From assembly GCF_002338065.1 (NCBI RefSeq), contig NZ_DDHJ01000014.1, positions 248,001 through 312,000 on the forward strand: 64,000 nt of DNA. The letters run 5' to 3'. Shown here one piece after another: positions 53,236 through 61,750 of the stretch. Numbering within the stretch: the first letter of the stretch is position 1; the number at the start of each line of letters is the position of its first letter. The position numbers and the translations under genes are program-made. The notes beneath the pieces are model-generated. The model was given only the letters and a program-made list of their open reading frames with translations, did no database searches and was not told the DNA's origin. The stretch comes from Pseudomonas sp. UBA1879. Lineage in GTDB: Bacteria > Pseudomonadota > Gammaproteobacteria > Pseudomonadales > Pseudomonadaceae.

Positions 53236-55287
53236 GTGAGCGCGAACAACCCTCTTTTGCAATCCTACGACCTGCCACCTTTCTCGGCGATTCGTGCCGA
53301 GCACGTAATACCTGCCATTGACCAGATTCTCGCCGACAACCGCGCCGCGATTGCCGACATCCTCGCCCAGCAGGGTGCTCAGCCTACATGGGCTGGCCTG
53401 GTGCTGGCGATGGACGAACTGAACGACCGCCTCGGTGCTGCCTGGAGCCCGGTCAGCCATTTGAACGCCGTACGCAACAGTCCCGAACTGCGCGAAGCCT
53501 ACGAGTCCTGCCTGCCTGCGCTGAGCGCCTACTCGACCGAAATGGGCCAGAATCGCGCGCTGTTCCAGGCCTTTGAGGCCTTGGCGAACAGCCCAGAAGC
53601 CGCCGGTTTCGACGTCGCCCAGAAAACCATTCTTGAGCAGTCGCTGCGTGATTTCCGCCTGTCGGGGATCGACCTGCCACCCGAGCAGCAGAAGCGCTAC
53701 GCTGAAGTGCAGAGCAAGCTGTCCGAGCTGGGCAGCCAGTTCTCCAACCAGTTGCTCGACGCGACCCAGGCCTGGACCAAGCACATTACCGACGAGGCCT
53801 CTCTCGCCGGTCTGACCGATTCGGCCAAGGCGCAAATGGCCGCTGCCGCTCAGGCCAAGGACCTCGACGGTTACCTGATCACTCTGGAATTTCCGAGCTA
53901 CTACGCGGTGATGACCTACGCCCAGGACCGCGCGCTGCGTGAAGAAGTCTACGCCGCGTACTGCACCCGCGCGTCGGACCAAGGGCCGAACGCCGGTCAG
54001 AACGATAACGGTCCGGTGATGGAACAGATCCTCGACCTTCGTCAGGAACTGGCCAAACTGCTGGGCTTCGCCAGCTTCTCCGAATTGAGCCTGGCCACCA
54101 AGATGGCCGAGTCCAGCGACCAAGTGCTGACCTTCCTGCGGGATCTGGCCAAGCGCAGCAAGCCGTTCGCAGCGCAGGATCTGCAACAGCTCAGGGCCTA
54201 TGCCGCTGAGCAAGGCTGCGCAGATCTGCAAAGCTGGGACAGCGGCTTCTACGGCGAGAAGCTGCGTGAGCAGCGCTACAGCGTTTCTCAGGAAACCCTG
54301 CGCGCTTACTTCCCGATCGATAAAGTGCTGAGCGGCCTGTTTGCCATCGTGCAAAAGCTGTACGGCATCGAAATCTCCGAGCAGAAAGGCTTCGACACCT
54401 GGCACCCGGACGTTCGTCTGTTCGAAATCAAGGAAAACGGCCAGCACGTCGGTCGCTTCTTCTTCGACCTCTACGCTCGCGCCAATAAGCGTGGCGGCGC
54501 GTGGATGGATGGCGCTCGTGATCGTCGTCGCACTTCGGCAGGGTCGCTGCAGAGCCCGGTCGCCAATCTGGTGTGCAACTTCACACCGGCAGACGCAGGC
54601 AAGCCGGCCCTGCTGACCCATGACGAAGTGACCACCCTCTTCCACGAGTTCGGCCATGGCTTGCACCACCTGCTCACCCGTGTTGAACACGCGGGCGCAT
54701 CGGGCATCAATGGCGTGGCCTGGGACGCTGTCGAGCTGCCTAGCCAGTTCATGGAAAACTGGTGCTGGGAGCCGGAAGGCCTGGCGCTGATTTCCGGCCA
54801 TTACGAGACCGGCGAACCGCTGCCTCAGGACTTGCTGGAAAAAATGCTCGCAGCGAAAAACTTCCAGTCCGGCCTGATGATGGTCCGTCAGCTGGAGTTC
54901 TCGCTGTTCGACTTCGAACTGCACGCCACCCACGGCGACGGTCGCACGACGCTTCAGGTGCTGGAAGGCGTGCGTGATGAAGTGTCGGTGATGCGTCCGC
55001 CCGCTTATAACCGCTTCCCGAACAGCTTTGCGCACATCTTCGCGGGCGGTTATGCGGCCGGTTACTACAGCTACAAATGGGCGGAAGTGCTGTCGGCAGA
55101 CGCTTTTTCCAAGTTCGAAGAGGATGGTGTGCTCAACGCCGAGACTGGCCGTGCCTTCCGCGAGGCAATCCTCGCTCGTGGCGGCTCTCAAGCCCCGATG
55201 GTGCTGTTCGTCGACTTCCGCGGACGCGAGCCTTCGATTGACGCACTCTTGCGCCATTCCGGCTTGAGCGAGGACGCGGCAGCATGA
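53236..55287 (+). CDS. prlC: Oligopeptidase A
   Basis: A 683-residue cytoplasmic M3 metallopeptidase that degrades short peptides, including cleaved signal peptides. The zinc motif HEFGHGLHHLL begins near His 470 with the third ligand region NGVAWDAVELPSQFMENW downstream. The GTG at 53236 has AAGGTG upstream and gives the family N-terminus. Its stop overlaps the next gene's ATG by four bases. Confidence 0.97.
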   Translation: MSANNPLLQSYDLPPFSAIRAEHVIPAIDQILADNRAAIADILAQQGAQPTWAGLVLAMDELNDRLGAAWSPVSHLNAVRNSPELREAYESCLPALSAYSTEMGQNRALFQAFEALANSPEAAGFDVAQKTILEQSLRDFRLSGIDLPPEQQKRYAEVQSKLSELGSQFSNQLLDATQAWTKHITDEASLAGLTDSAKAQMAAAAQAKDLDGYLITLEFPSYYAVMTYAQDRALREEVYAAYCTRASDQGPNAGQNDNGPVMEQILDLRQELAKLLGFASFSELSLATKMAESSDQVLTFLRDLAKRSKPFAAQDLQQLRAYAAEQGCADLQSWDSGFYGEKLREQRYSVSQETLRAYFPIDKVLSGLFAIVQKLYGIEISEQKGFDTWHPDVRLFEIKENGQHVGRFFFDLYARANKRGGAWMDGARDRRRTSAGSLQSPVANLVCNFTPADAGKPALLTHDEVTTLFHEFGHGLHHLLTRVEHAGASGINGVAWDAVELPSQFMENWCWEPEGLALISGHYETGEPLPQDLLEKMLAAKNFQSGLMMVRQLEFSLFDFELHATHGDGRTTLQVLEGVRDEVSVMRPPAYNRFPNSFAHIFAGGYAAGYYSYKWAEVLSADAFSKFEEDGVLNAETGRAFREAILARGGSQAPMVLFVDFRGREPSIDALLRHSGLSEDAAA

Positions 55288-55571
55288 CCGATACACCGCA
55301 GGTGGTTACCAAAAAACGCTTCATCGCCGGGGCGGTCTGCCCGGCGTGCAGCGAGCCCGACAAGTTGATGATGTGGAGCGAAGACGACGTGCCGCACCGC
55401 GAGTGCGTGCATTGCGGCTATTCCGACACGCTCAACGCGCAAGGACAGTCGATTCCGAAGGAGTTGGGTACGCGGGTCAACAAGCCTGCGGTCAAACCGG
55501 CCGGGCCAAAGGTACAGGGGGTGCAGTTTTTCCCTAATCCCAAGCTCAAGAAGCCTGTTGATCCGAGCTGA
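55284..55571 (+). CDS. YheV-family zinc ribbon protein
   Basis: A 95-residue protein with a four-cysteine zinc ribbon (VCPACSEPDKLMMW ... RECVHCGYSD) and a basic, proline-rich tail ending NPKLKKPVDPS. Translationally coupled to prlC by an ATGA overlap; the same pairing occurs in P. aeruginosa (PA0067-PA0068). Function unknown. Confidence 0.93.
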   Translation: MTDTPQVVTKKRFIAGAVCPACSEPDKLMMWSEDDVPHRECVHCGYSDTLNAQGQSIPKELGTRVNKPAVKPAGPKVQGVQFFPNPKLKKPVDPS

Positions 55572-55620
55572 CCACATGCCGCTCCGGCGGTCTGCCAAGG
55601 CCGCAGGCTTGGTGATAACC

Positions 55621-55726
55621 CTGTAGGAGTGAGCTTGCTCGCGATTGCGGCGCGTCAGGCAACGCGCTGGTGACAGAGCCACCGCAATCGCCCGGATGCG
55701 GCCCAGAGCAAGCTCGCTCCCGCAGG
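55621..55726. repeat. REP inverted pair
   Basis: CTGTAGGAGTGAGCTTGCTC...GCGATTGCGG with a partly degraded inverted copy (CAGAGCAAGCTCGCTCCCGC), between convergent yheV-like and phosphatase genes. Confidence 0.85.
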
Positions 55727-55728
55727 CG

Positions 55729-56403
55729 TTACAACCGCCAGAGAAGGGTCTGAATGCCCACCACATCCGTTTTCTGAAACCAGCCCTTGATCGCGCAGCT
55801 GGCAAACGCGCTGGTGCTGCAAGCGCCGCTGTTCAGCGCGGCTTTCAGGGCATCGACATCAACCTTGTTGATGTAGTCGATGCCATGCTTGAGGCTGTCT
55901 TCATCCCCAAATCCGCCGTGTTCCATCTCGTCCAGCGCGGCCTGCTTGCTCCAGTCTTGCACCATAATCCGGTACATCGCGGCGACCAAACCTGTTCGGT
56001 CCAGGCCGTGCTTGCAGTGCATCAGCACCGGCCCTGTTTCTTGCGCTGTCTGAATCGCGCGCAAGCTCTGAATAATGTCATCGTCGTCGACATGAACGGT
56101 CTGGAGCGGAATCTGCACTTGCGTCACAGCAGGATCGGACAGCCATGTGCTGTCGCTTTCCTTGATGAAATCCACCACCGTTGTCACGCCCAGCTGCTTT
56201 AACAGGGGCTGCGCCGCGGCGTCGGGTTGGCGACTGCGATACAGCGTCGGGGTCATTTGGTAGAGGTTGTAATGCGTGTCGACCGGCTGCGCCCATTGGC
56301 TAGGACGTGGCGTGGCAGAGAACGCGTCGTCAGTCTGAGCAAGCGCAAAAGAAGAAGCCGCCCACAGCGTGGCGACCAGCGGAGCGATCAATTTAAAGCG
56401 CAT
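55729..56403 (-). CDS. Periplasmic tyrosine phosphatase (TpbA-like)
   Basis: A 224-residue exported dual-specificity/tyrosine phosphatase. Signal peptide to about residue 22; the P-loop HCKHGLDRTG has the catalytic Cys 130 and Arg 136, and a DDDD run just upstream (about 106-109) supplies the likely general acid. The same P-loop style occurs in P. aeruginosa TpbA, which dephosphorylates the periplasmic part of the diguanylate cyclase TpbB. No cyclase gene is adjacent here, so the target is unknown. Confidence 0.88.
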   Translation of the reverse strand: MRFKLIAPLVATLWAASSFALAQTDDAFSATPRPSQWAQPVDTHYNLYQMTPTLYRSRQPDAAAQPLLKQLGVTTVVDFIKESDSTWLSDPAVTQVQIPLQTVHVDDDDIIQSLRAIQTAQETGPVLMHCKHGLDRTGLVAAMYRIMVQDWSKQAALDEMEHGGFGDEDSLKHGIDYINKVDVDALKAALNSGACSTSAFASCAIKGWFQKTDVVGIQTLLWRL

Positions 56404-56783
56404 TGAGCAGTACCGTTCAAGCGAGCAGGGGCTGGAGGTGCCGCGAGTGTCGGTTCCGAGGGGTCAAGGCGGTGTGAGACAAATGTCAAAACTTCGTTGA
56501 GCGCATTTGCCACGACATTGGAACAGCCGAAGTTATTGTTTTTCACCCTGACGAGATTTGTTGAGTGAAGAGGCAACCACGCAATCCAGGTTTTGACTCG
56601 CGTTGTTACCTTCATACAGCGCATAGGCTGCGTCGGAAAAAGCAATGGGCGTTGTGCTGACTGCCGCGCAATGGTGGTGAGTCGGTGCCGTTTGTCCGAG
56701 GTCGGCGGCAGCAGTGCCAGGCCGGTAGAAGGACCGGGGCTAATTCTATACTGTATGAATAAACAGTCATTGGGGATGCCCGC
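56404..56783. other. Divergent intergenic region with SOS box
   Basis: The 380 bases between the phosphatase and radical SAM genes contain a LexA box (56751-56766) and a -10-like TATACT (56747-56752). The remainder shows no gene or repeat that I can support. Confidence 0.6.
56751..56766. promoter_or_regulatory. LexA (SOS) box
   Basis: CTGTATGAATAAACAG matches the LexA pattern CTG-N10-CAG with the usual AT-rich centre. It overlaps a TATACT -10 element and lies 17 bases before the start of the radical SAM gene, so LexA should block its promoter. Confidence 0.88.
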
Positions 56784-57842
56784 ATGTCGATTCATTTGCC
56801 GCCTCGTGGTCGCGGCACGGCCACCAATCCGCACAACCGCTTTGCCCCCAATCGCTCGGTAGCCGAAGACGACGGCTGGTATCAGGAGGTGCCCGTCACC
56901 CAAGGCACGACCGTCACGCTGGAAACCGCCAAGAGCATCATTGCGCGTAATTCGTCCCCCGACATTCCTTTCGACCGGTCGATCAACCCTTATCGCGGCT
57001 GCGAGCATGGCTGTATCTATTGTTATGCGCGTCCCAGCCATGCGTATTGGGACATGTCGCCGGGTCTGGATTTCGAGACGAAGCTGATCGCCAAAACCAA
57101 CGCGGCCGCTTTGCTCGAGCAGCAACTGTCGAAGCCTGGGTACAGCGTCGCGCCCATTACGCTGGGCGCCAATACCGATCCGTATCAGCCCATCGAGCGC
57201 GAATACGCACTCACCCGCGCCACGCTGGAGGTGCTGCTGCGTTATCGCCATCCCGTGACGATCATCACCAAAGGCTCGTTGATCCTGCGCGATCTGGACC
57301 TGCTGTCAGAACTCGCGAAGCTGAATCTGGTGTCGGTGTTCATCAGCCTTACGTCTTTGGACGACGAACTCAAACGCATCCTCGAACCCCGGGCCGCCGC
57401 GCCCAAGGCCAGGCTGCGAGCCATTCGCGTGCTGCGGGATGCAGGTGTACCGGTCGGGGTGCTGCTGGCGCCGATGATCCCGATGATCAACGACATGGAG
57501 CTGGAAAAGCTCATGGTCGAAGCCAAAGCCGCTGGGGCCCTGAGCGCGAGCTATGTGATGCTGCGGCTGCCGCTGGAGGTCGCGCCGCTTTTTGAGGAGT
57601 GGTTGCAGGCGCATTACCCGCAACGGGCCGAGCACGTGATGAGCCTCGTCAGGCAAAGCCGAGGGGGCCAGGTGTACGACAGCCGGTTCGGATCGCGGAT
57701 GCGTGGCGAAGGCGTATTCGCCGAACTGCTGGCGCAACGCTACAGTATGGCGGTGAAGAAACTGGGGCTGAATCAGCGCGAAAGTTTCAAGCTGGACTGC
57801 GAGGCGTTTTGTCCGCCGGGCGGCCAGATGTCGCTGTTGTGA
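56784..57842 (+). CDS. PA0069-family radical SAM protein (SplB-related)
   Basis: A 352-residue radical SAM enzyme. The cluster motif is CEHGCIYCYAR (Cys 73, 77, 80), preceded by the family signature PFDRSINPYRG and followed by KTNAAALLEQQL and LGANTDPYQPIER. It is related to spore photoproduct lyase-like Rv2578c/PA0069 proteins. An SOS box sits in its promoter, matching reports that P. aeruginosa PA0069 belongs to the LexA regulon. A DNA-repair role is inferred. The ATG at 56784 has GGGGATG upstream. Confidence 0.93.
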   Translation: MSIHLPPRGRGTATNPHNRFAPNRSVAEDDGWYQEVPVTQGTTVTLETAKSIIARNSSPDIPFDRSINPYRGCEHGCIYCYARPSHAYWDMSPGLDFETKLIAKTNAAALLEQQLSKPGYSVAPITLGANTDPYQPIEREYALTRATLEVLLRYRHPVTIITKGSLILRDLDLLSELAKLNLVSVFISLTSLDDELKRILEPRAAAPKARLRAIRVLRDAGVPVGVLLAPMIPMINDMELEKLMVEAKAAGALSASYVMLRLPLEVAPLFEEWLQAHYPQRAEHVMSLVRQSRGGQVYDSRFGSRMRGEGVFAELLAQRYSMAVKKLGLNQRESFKLDCEAFCPPGGQMSLL

Positions 57843-57865
57843 CTCGGATGGCGTCTCATACGCTG

Positions 57866-58002
57866 ATGTAGGAGCGAGGCGCGACCCGCGATCTGCCGCG
57901 AAGCGGTGGTAAAACCAGGCAACTCGGTTCCGCTGGGGTACCGCGTGTCCCGGGTTTACGACGGCTGCGCAGCCGATCGCGGGACACGGCACGCGCCTAC
58001 AG
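57866..58002. repeat. REP inverted pair
   Basis: GATGTAGGAGCGAGGCGCGA...CCCGCGATCTGC with an inverted copy (GATCGCGGGACACGGCACGC). A separate perfect hairpin GCGTTAGA/TCTAACGC follows at 58021-58039. Confidence 0.8.
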
Positions 58003-58214
58003 GCTCCACGATTCGCCGTCGCGTTAGATTTTCTAACGCCAGACCCGCGAGCTAGAGCGATGCATTCAGTTTCAATTAAGTTTTTATCGATAAGGTGTTT
58101 CGCAAGTGACCGGCTGGTCGCGCACAGATGGAATTGTCCGTCATGCCAGAAAAAAGTGGGACCTCCACGGGAATCACTGGAAACTCCACTTCAATCCGAC
58201 AGAGAGGATGAGAC

Positions 58215-58949
58215 ATGAGCAACAGGGATAAACAACCTCAAGCTTCCACGGCCCCAGCCTCGGCCAAGGCTGAATCCGCCGACGAAGCGCTTCAACACAT
58301 CGTCGATGGCTTCAAGCATTTCCGCCATGACGTCTTCCCCCAACAGGAAGAGCTGTTCAAGAAGCTCGCGACCGCCCAACACCCGCGAGCCATGTTCATC
58401 ACCTGCGCAGACTCGCGCATCGTTCCAGAACTCATCACTCAAAGCTCGCCGGGCGACCTGTTCGTCACCCGTAACGTCGGCAACGTCGTGCCCCCTTATG
58501 GCCCGATGAACGGCGGCGTCTCCACTGCCATCGAATACGCGGTATTGGCGCTGGGCGTGCAGCACATTATCGTCTGCGGCCACTCCGATTGCGGCGCGAT
58601 GCGCGCGGTGTTGAACCCGGACACCCTGGAAAAGATGCCGACGGTCAAAGCCTGGTTGCGTCACGCCGAGGTCGCCAAGACCGTGGTTCAAGACAACTGC
58701 AGCTGCTCCGGCGAGCACGAAACCATGCACGTGTTGACGGAAGAGAACGTCATCGCTCAGCTGCAACATTTGCGCACCCACCCTTCGGTGGCGTCGAAAC
58801 TGGCGAGCGGTCAGCTGTTCATCCATGGCTGGGTCTACGACATCGAGACCAGCGAAATCCGCGCCTACGACGCCGAGCAGGACTGCTTCCTGCCGTTGGA
58901 CGGCGATCACAAAGTCCCGATGGCCACGTTGCCGCGCGGGCGTTATTGA
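58215..58949 (+). CDS. Beta-class carbonic anhydrase
   Basis: A 244-residue zinc enzyme converting CO2 and bicarbonate. Zinc ligands and catalytic pair are in ITCADSRIVPEL and VCGHSDCGAMRAV. It has a short variable N-terminal extension. By order it equals P. aeruginosa PA0102 (psCA1). GAGAGGATGAG precedes the ATG. A SulP transporter gene follows 146 bases later, suggesting shared inorganic-carbon handling. Confidence 0.95.
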   Translation: MSNRDKQPQASTAPASAKAESADEALQHIVDGFKHFRHDVFPQQEELFKKLATAQHPRAMFITCADSRIVPELITQSSPGDLFVTRNVGNVVPPYGPMNGGVSTAIEYAVLALGVQHIIVCGHSDCGAMRAVLNPDTLEKMPTVKAWLRHAEVAKTVVQDNCSCSGEHETMHVLTEENVIAQLQHLRTHPSVASKLASGQLFIHGWVYDIETSEIRAYDAEQDCFLPLDGDHKVPMATLPRGRY

Positions 58950-59095
58950 TCTGCGATTGATCATCGGATGAACGCAGCGTCGCCCTCCTGACGCTGTTTC
59001 ATCCCAACGCCTGAACCCCTTATCAAGCCCTTGGCGGCCGCGCAGTGCGCGTGCTGTTGGCTTCGTCACGTCTGAAGTTTTTGCGGAGAGTCGTC

Positions 59096-60625
59096 ATGGC
59101 TACTACAGATCTCAAATCCTTGTTACCACGGGAGCTATTGGCTTCCGTGGTAGTGTTTCTGGTCGCCCTGCCGTTGTGCATGGGGATCGCCATCGCATCT
59201 GGCATGCCGCCAGCAAAAGGGCTGATCACAGGCATCATCGGTGGCATAGTGGTCGGCTGGCTGGCCGGTTCACCGTTGCAGGTCAGCGGCCCCGCAGCGG
59301 GGCTCGCGGTGTTGGTATTCGAGTTGGTGCGTGAGCACGGTATGGCCATGCTCGGGCCGATTCTGCTGCTGGCGGGTTTGCTGCAATTGCTGGCCGGTCG
59401 GCTCAAACTCGGTTGCTGGTTTCGCGTGACGGCGCCAGCGGTTGTCTACGGCATGCTCGCGGGGATTGGCGTGTTGATCGTGTTATCGCAGATGCATGTC
59501 ATGTTCGACAGCGGCCCCAAACCGTCCGGGCTGGATAACCTGATCGCCTTCCCGCAAACCCTCTTCGGTGCGATCGGTCCGGGCAGCGGCATGCAGGCCG
59601 GGATGCTCGGGCTGGGTACGATTGCGGTGATGTGGCTGTGGGAAAAACGCCGTCCGCAAAAACTGCGATTCGTGCCAGGCGCCCTGCTGGGTGTGGGCAT
59701 TGCGACGCTGGTGAGCCTGGCCATGAGTCTCGACGTGAAGCGCGTTGAGGTGCCGGCCAATCTTGCCGACGCCATCGACTGGCTACGTCCCGCCGACCTG
59801 CTGAACCTCGCTGATCCCGCGATACTCATCGCCGCCATCGCCGTCGCTTTCATCGCCAGCGCCGAAACGTTGCTTTCTGCGGCAGCAGTGGACCGCATGC
59901 ATGACGGCCAGCGCTCTGACTTCGACAAAGAACTCAGCGCCCAAGGCGTCGGCAACATGCTGTGTGGGCTGGTGGGTGCGCTGCCGATGACTGGCGTGAT
60001 CGTGCGCAGTTCGGCCAACGTTCAGGCCGGTGCGAAGACGCGCCTGTCGGCGATGTTCCACGGGCTCTGGTTGCTGGCATTCGTGCTACTGCTGTCGAGC
60101 GTCTTGCAGAGCATTCCGGTGGCGAGCCTTGCGGGCGTGCTGGTCTACACCGGGGTGAAGCTGGTGGACCTCAAAGCGTTGCGCGGATTGGGGCGTTATG
60201 GCCGCATGCCGATGTTTATTTATGGCGCGACGGCGAGTGCGATCATCCTGACGGATTTGCTGACGGGCGTGCTGATCGGCTTCGGTCTGACACTGGTGAA
60301 ACTGGCGCTGAACGCCTCACGACTGAAGATCAACCTTGTAGACCTAGAAGCCGAGGGTGAAATGGAGCTGCGTCTGCACGGGGCCGCGACTTTCCTCAAA
60401 GTGCCTGCGTTGACGCAGGCGTTGGGCAACGTCCCGCCAGGCACGACGCTGCACGTGCCGCTGAGCAACCTCAGCTACATCGATCATTCATGTCTTGAAC
60501 TGCTGGAAGAATGGGGGCGCGCCAACGCGGCTCAAGGCTCGCGGTTGTTGCTTGAGCAGCGTTTGTTGAAGCGACGCGTCGAGGGACGGATTCGCACCTC
60601 AATTGGGGGCGCGGCGTTACATTGA
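59096..60625 (+). CDS. SulP-family anion transporter with STAS domain
   Basis: A 509-residue inner-membrane transporter with about 12-14 helices (LVALPLCMGIAIASGMPPAKG, SGPAAGLAVLVFELV) and a C-terminal STAS domain (about 420-500, LSNLSYIDHSCLELLEEW). SulP proteins carry sulfate, bicarbonate or dicarboxylates; adjacency to a carbonic anhydrase gene favours bicarbonate. GGAG lies about eight bases before the ATG at 59096. Corresponds by order to P. aeruginosa PA0103. Confidence 0.92.
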   Translation: MATTDLKSLLPRELLASVVVFLVALPLCMGIAIASGMPPAKGLITGIIGGIVVGWLAGSPLQVSGPAAGLAVLVFELVREHGMAMLGPILLLAGLLQLLAGRLKLGCWFRVTAPAVVYGMLAGIGVLIVLSQMHVMFDSGPKPSGLDNLIAFPQTLFGAIGPGSGMQAGMLGLGTIAVMWLWEKRRPQKLRFVPGALLGVGIATLVSLAMSLDVKRVEVPANLADAIDWLRPADLLNLADPAILIAAIAVAFIASAETLLSAAAVDRMHDGQRSDFDKELSAQGVGNMLCGLVGALPMTGVIVRSSANVQAGAKTRLSAMFHGLWLLAFVLLLSSVLQSIPVASLAGVLVYTGVKLVDLKALRGLGRYGRMPMFIYGATASAIILTDLLTGVLIGFGLTLVKLALNASRLKINLVDLEAEGEMELRLHGAATFLKVPALTQALGNVPPGTTLHVPLSNLSYIDHSCLELLEEWGRANAAQGSRLLLEQRLLKRRVEGRIRTSIGGAALH

Positions 60626-60645
60626 CATCACGGCGAGCGCTGTGA

Positions 60646-60719
60646 CTGTAAGAGTGAGCTTGCTCGCGATCAGGTTTGTCTGACCTGACGCTATTGTGAG
60701 CAAGCTTGCCCCAGCAGGT
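60646..60719. repeat. Degenerate REP inverted pair
   Basis: CTGTAAGAGTGAGCTTGCTC...GCGATCAGG facing TATTGTGAGCAAGCTTGCC between convergent SulP and PA0104-like genes. Confidence 0.75.
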
Positions 60720-60742
60720 GTTCACGGCGATGTTGCGGCGGT

Positions 60743-61393
60743 TCAATCCTTCGCGCATTCCATCTCAAGCCCCACACCCAATTGGCGGGACAGGCTCGGC
60801 CAGCGCTTCCACGCGGCTTCGGTGTCGGCACTCGCGAGGTGTTCGCGATACGCCTCGACCGATTCAATTGAAAAGCTCTGTTCGTCCAGCATTTCGTCGA
60901 TGGCGTGATGCACCACTTCATCGAGTTGGTTGGCGAAATCCTCGCCGATCAACTGATGCGCAATGACGCTGGCCACGGTGGTGTTCACCGGGATGAGTGG
61001 CTGGCCGAGATGCCCGATGTACAGGTCGTTCACTTCTTCTACCAGACGATGCGCCAGATACGCCTCGTCCAGCAGGCTGTCGAGCCCTTCGTGGCCGTCC
61101 ATGATGGCAGGCGGCGCACTGAAGAATTGCTCGGCGATTTTGAGCACCGGTTTGATCTGATCCTCGATCCCGGCCTGCACGGCCACGTCGTTGGCAGCGT
61201 CCAGCAAGTCTGGGACCTGATCGATATAAGCATTGACGAAACGCGCCAGAACGGCCCCGGCATTGACGTCCGGGAGATGGATGGCGGGGTGCAGATGAGG
61301 GAGTTGCAGTTCGAGTTGGCGCAATAGCTGACCAGTCTCAGTCTCGTGTTCCTGTGCTCGTGTGATCTGCTCGCGCAATGCGGCGATGTTCAT
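60743..61393 (-). CDS. Conserved hypothetical protein (PA0104-like)
   Basis: A 216-residue acidic, mostly helical cytoplasmic protein without signal peptide or membrane segment. It begins MNIAALREQITRAQEHETET with coiled-coil character. I recognise no domain. Its place after the carbonic anhydrase-SulP pair matches P. aeruginosa PA0104. Confidence 0.75.
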   Translation of the reverse strand: MNIAALREQITRAQEHETETGQLLRQLELQLPHLHPAIHLPDVNAGAVLARFVNAYIDQVPDLLDAANDVAVQAGIEDQIKPVLKIAEQFFSAPPAIMDGHEGLDSLLDEAYLAHRLVEEVNDLYIGHLGQPLIPVNTTVASVIAHQLIGEDFANQLDEVVHHAIDEMLDEQSFSIESVEAYREHLASADTEAAWKRWPSLSRQLGVGLEMECAKD

Positions 61394-61750
61394 GGATGCT
61401 CCATAGGGCGATAAACCAGGCAGTGATTATAGGGAAATCCCTACGTTAGCTGGCTTACGACAGCAGTTAAGACGTAATTGTCATAACAGTTTCATGGTTA
61501 TGTGCCTTGGCTATTAAAACGCCACTTCTGGAGCCTTTTCAGCCAAAGACCTCCTAATGCTGCGCCTGTGAAGCCAGGTTCATAGGTATCAACGGCCAGT
61601 GCATCGCCATTTGATGACTGTTCCTCAGACATGGTTGCAGCGCCGGTACGCCTTAATCGCCGGCGCCATCGCCGACCCGAGGCGATTCACTTTCTGTACG
61701 GGCCCTGCGTGTTGTACCGTGGCAGCCGATCAATTCTCGATGCTGAATTT
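61394..61750. other. Intergenic region upstream of sco
   Basis: A 357-base gap where, in P. aeruginosa, the cytochrome aa3 oxidase cluster lies. No fragment of cox or cta genes is recognisable. A PhoB-box-like repeat TTGTCAT-N4-GTTTCAT is at 61478-61495. The sco frame is open upstream to about 61631 but lacks conserved sequence there. Confidence 0.5.

Noticed and set aside
53179..55296. 705-codon reverse frame opposite prlC
   Set aside because: Antisense shadow of prlC; composition (Gln, Arg, His, Val rich) is typical of such shadows and no domain is visible.
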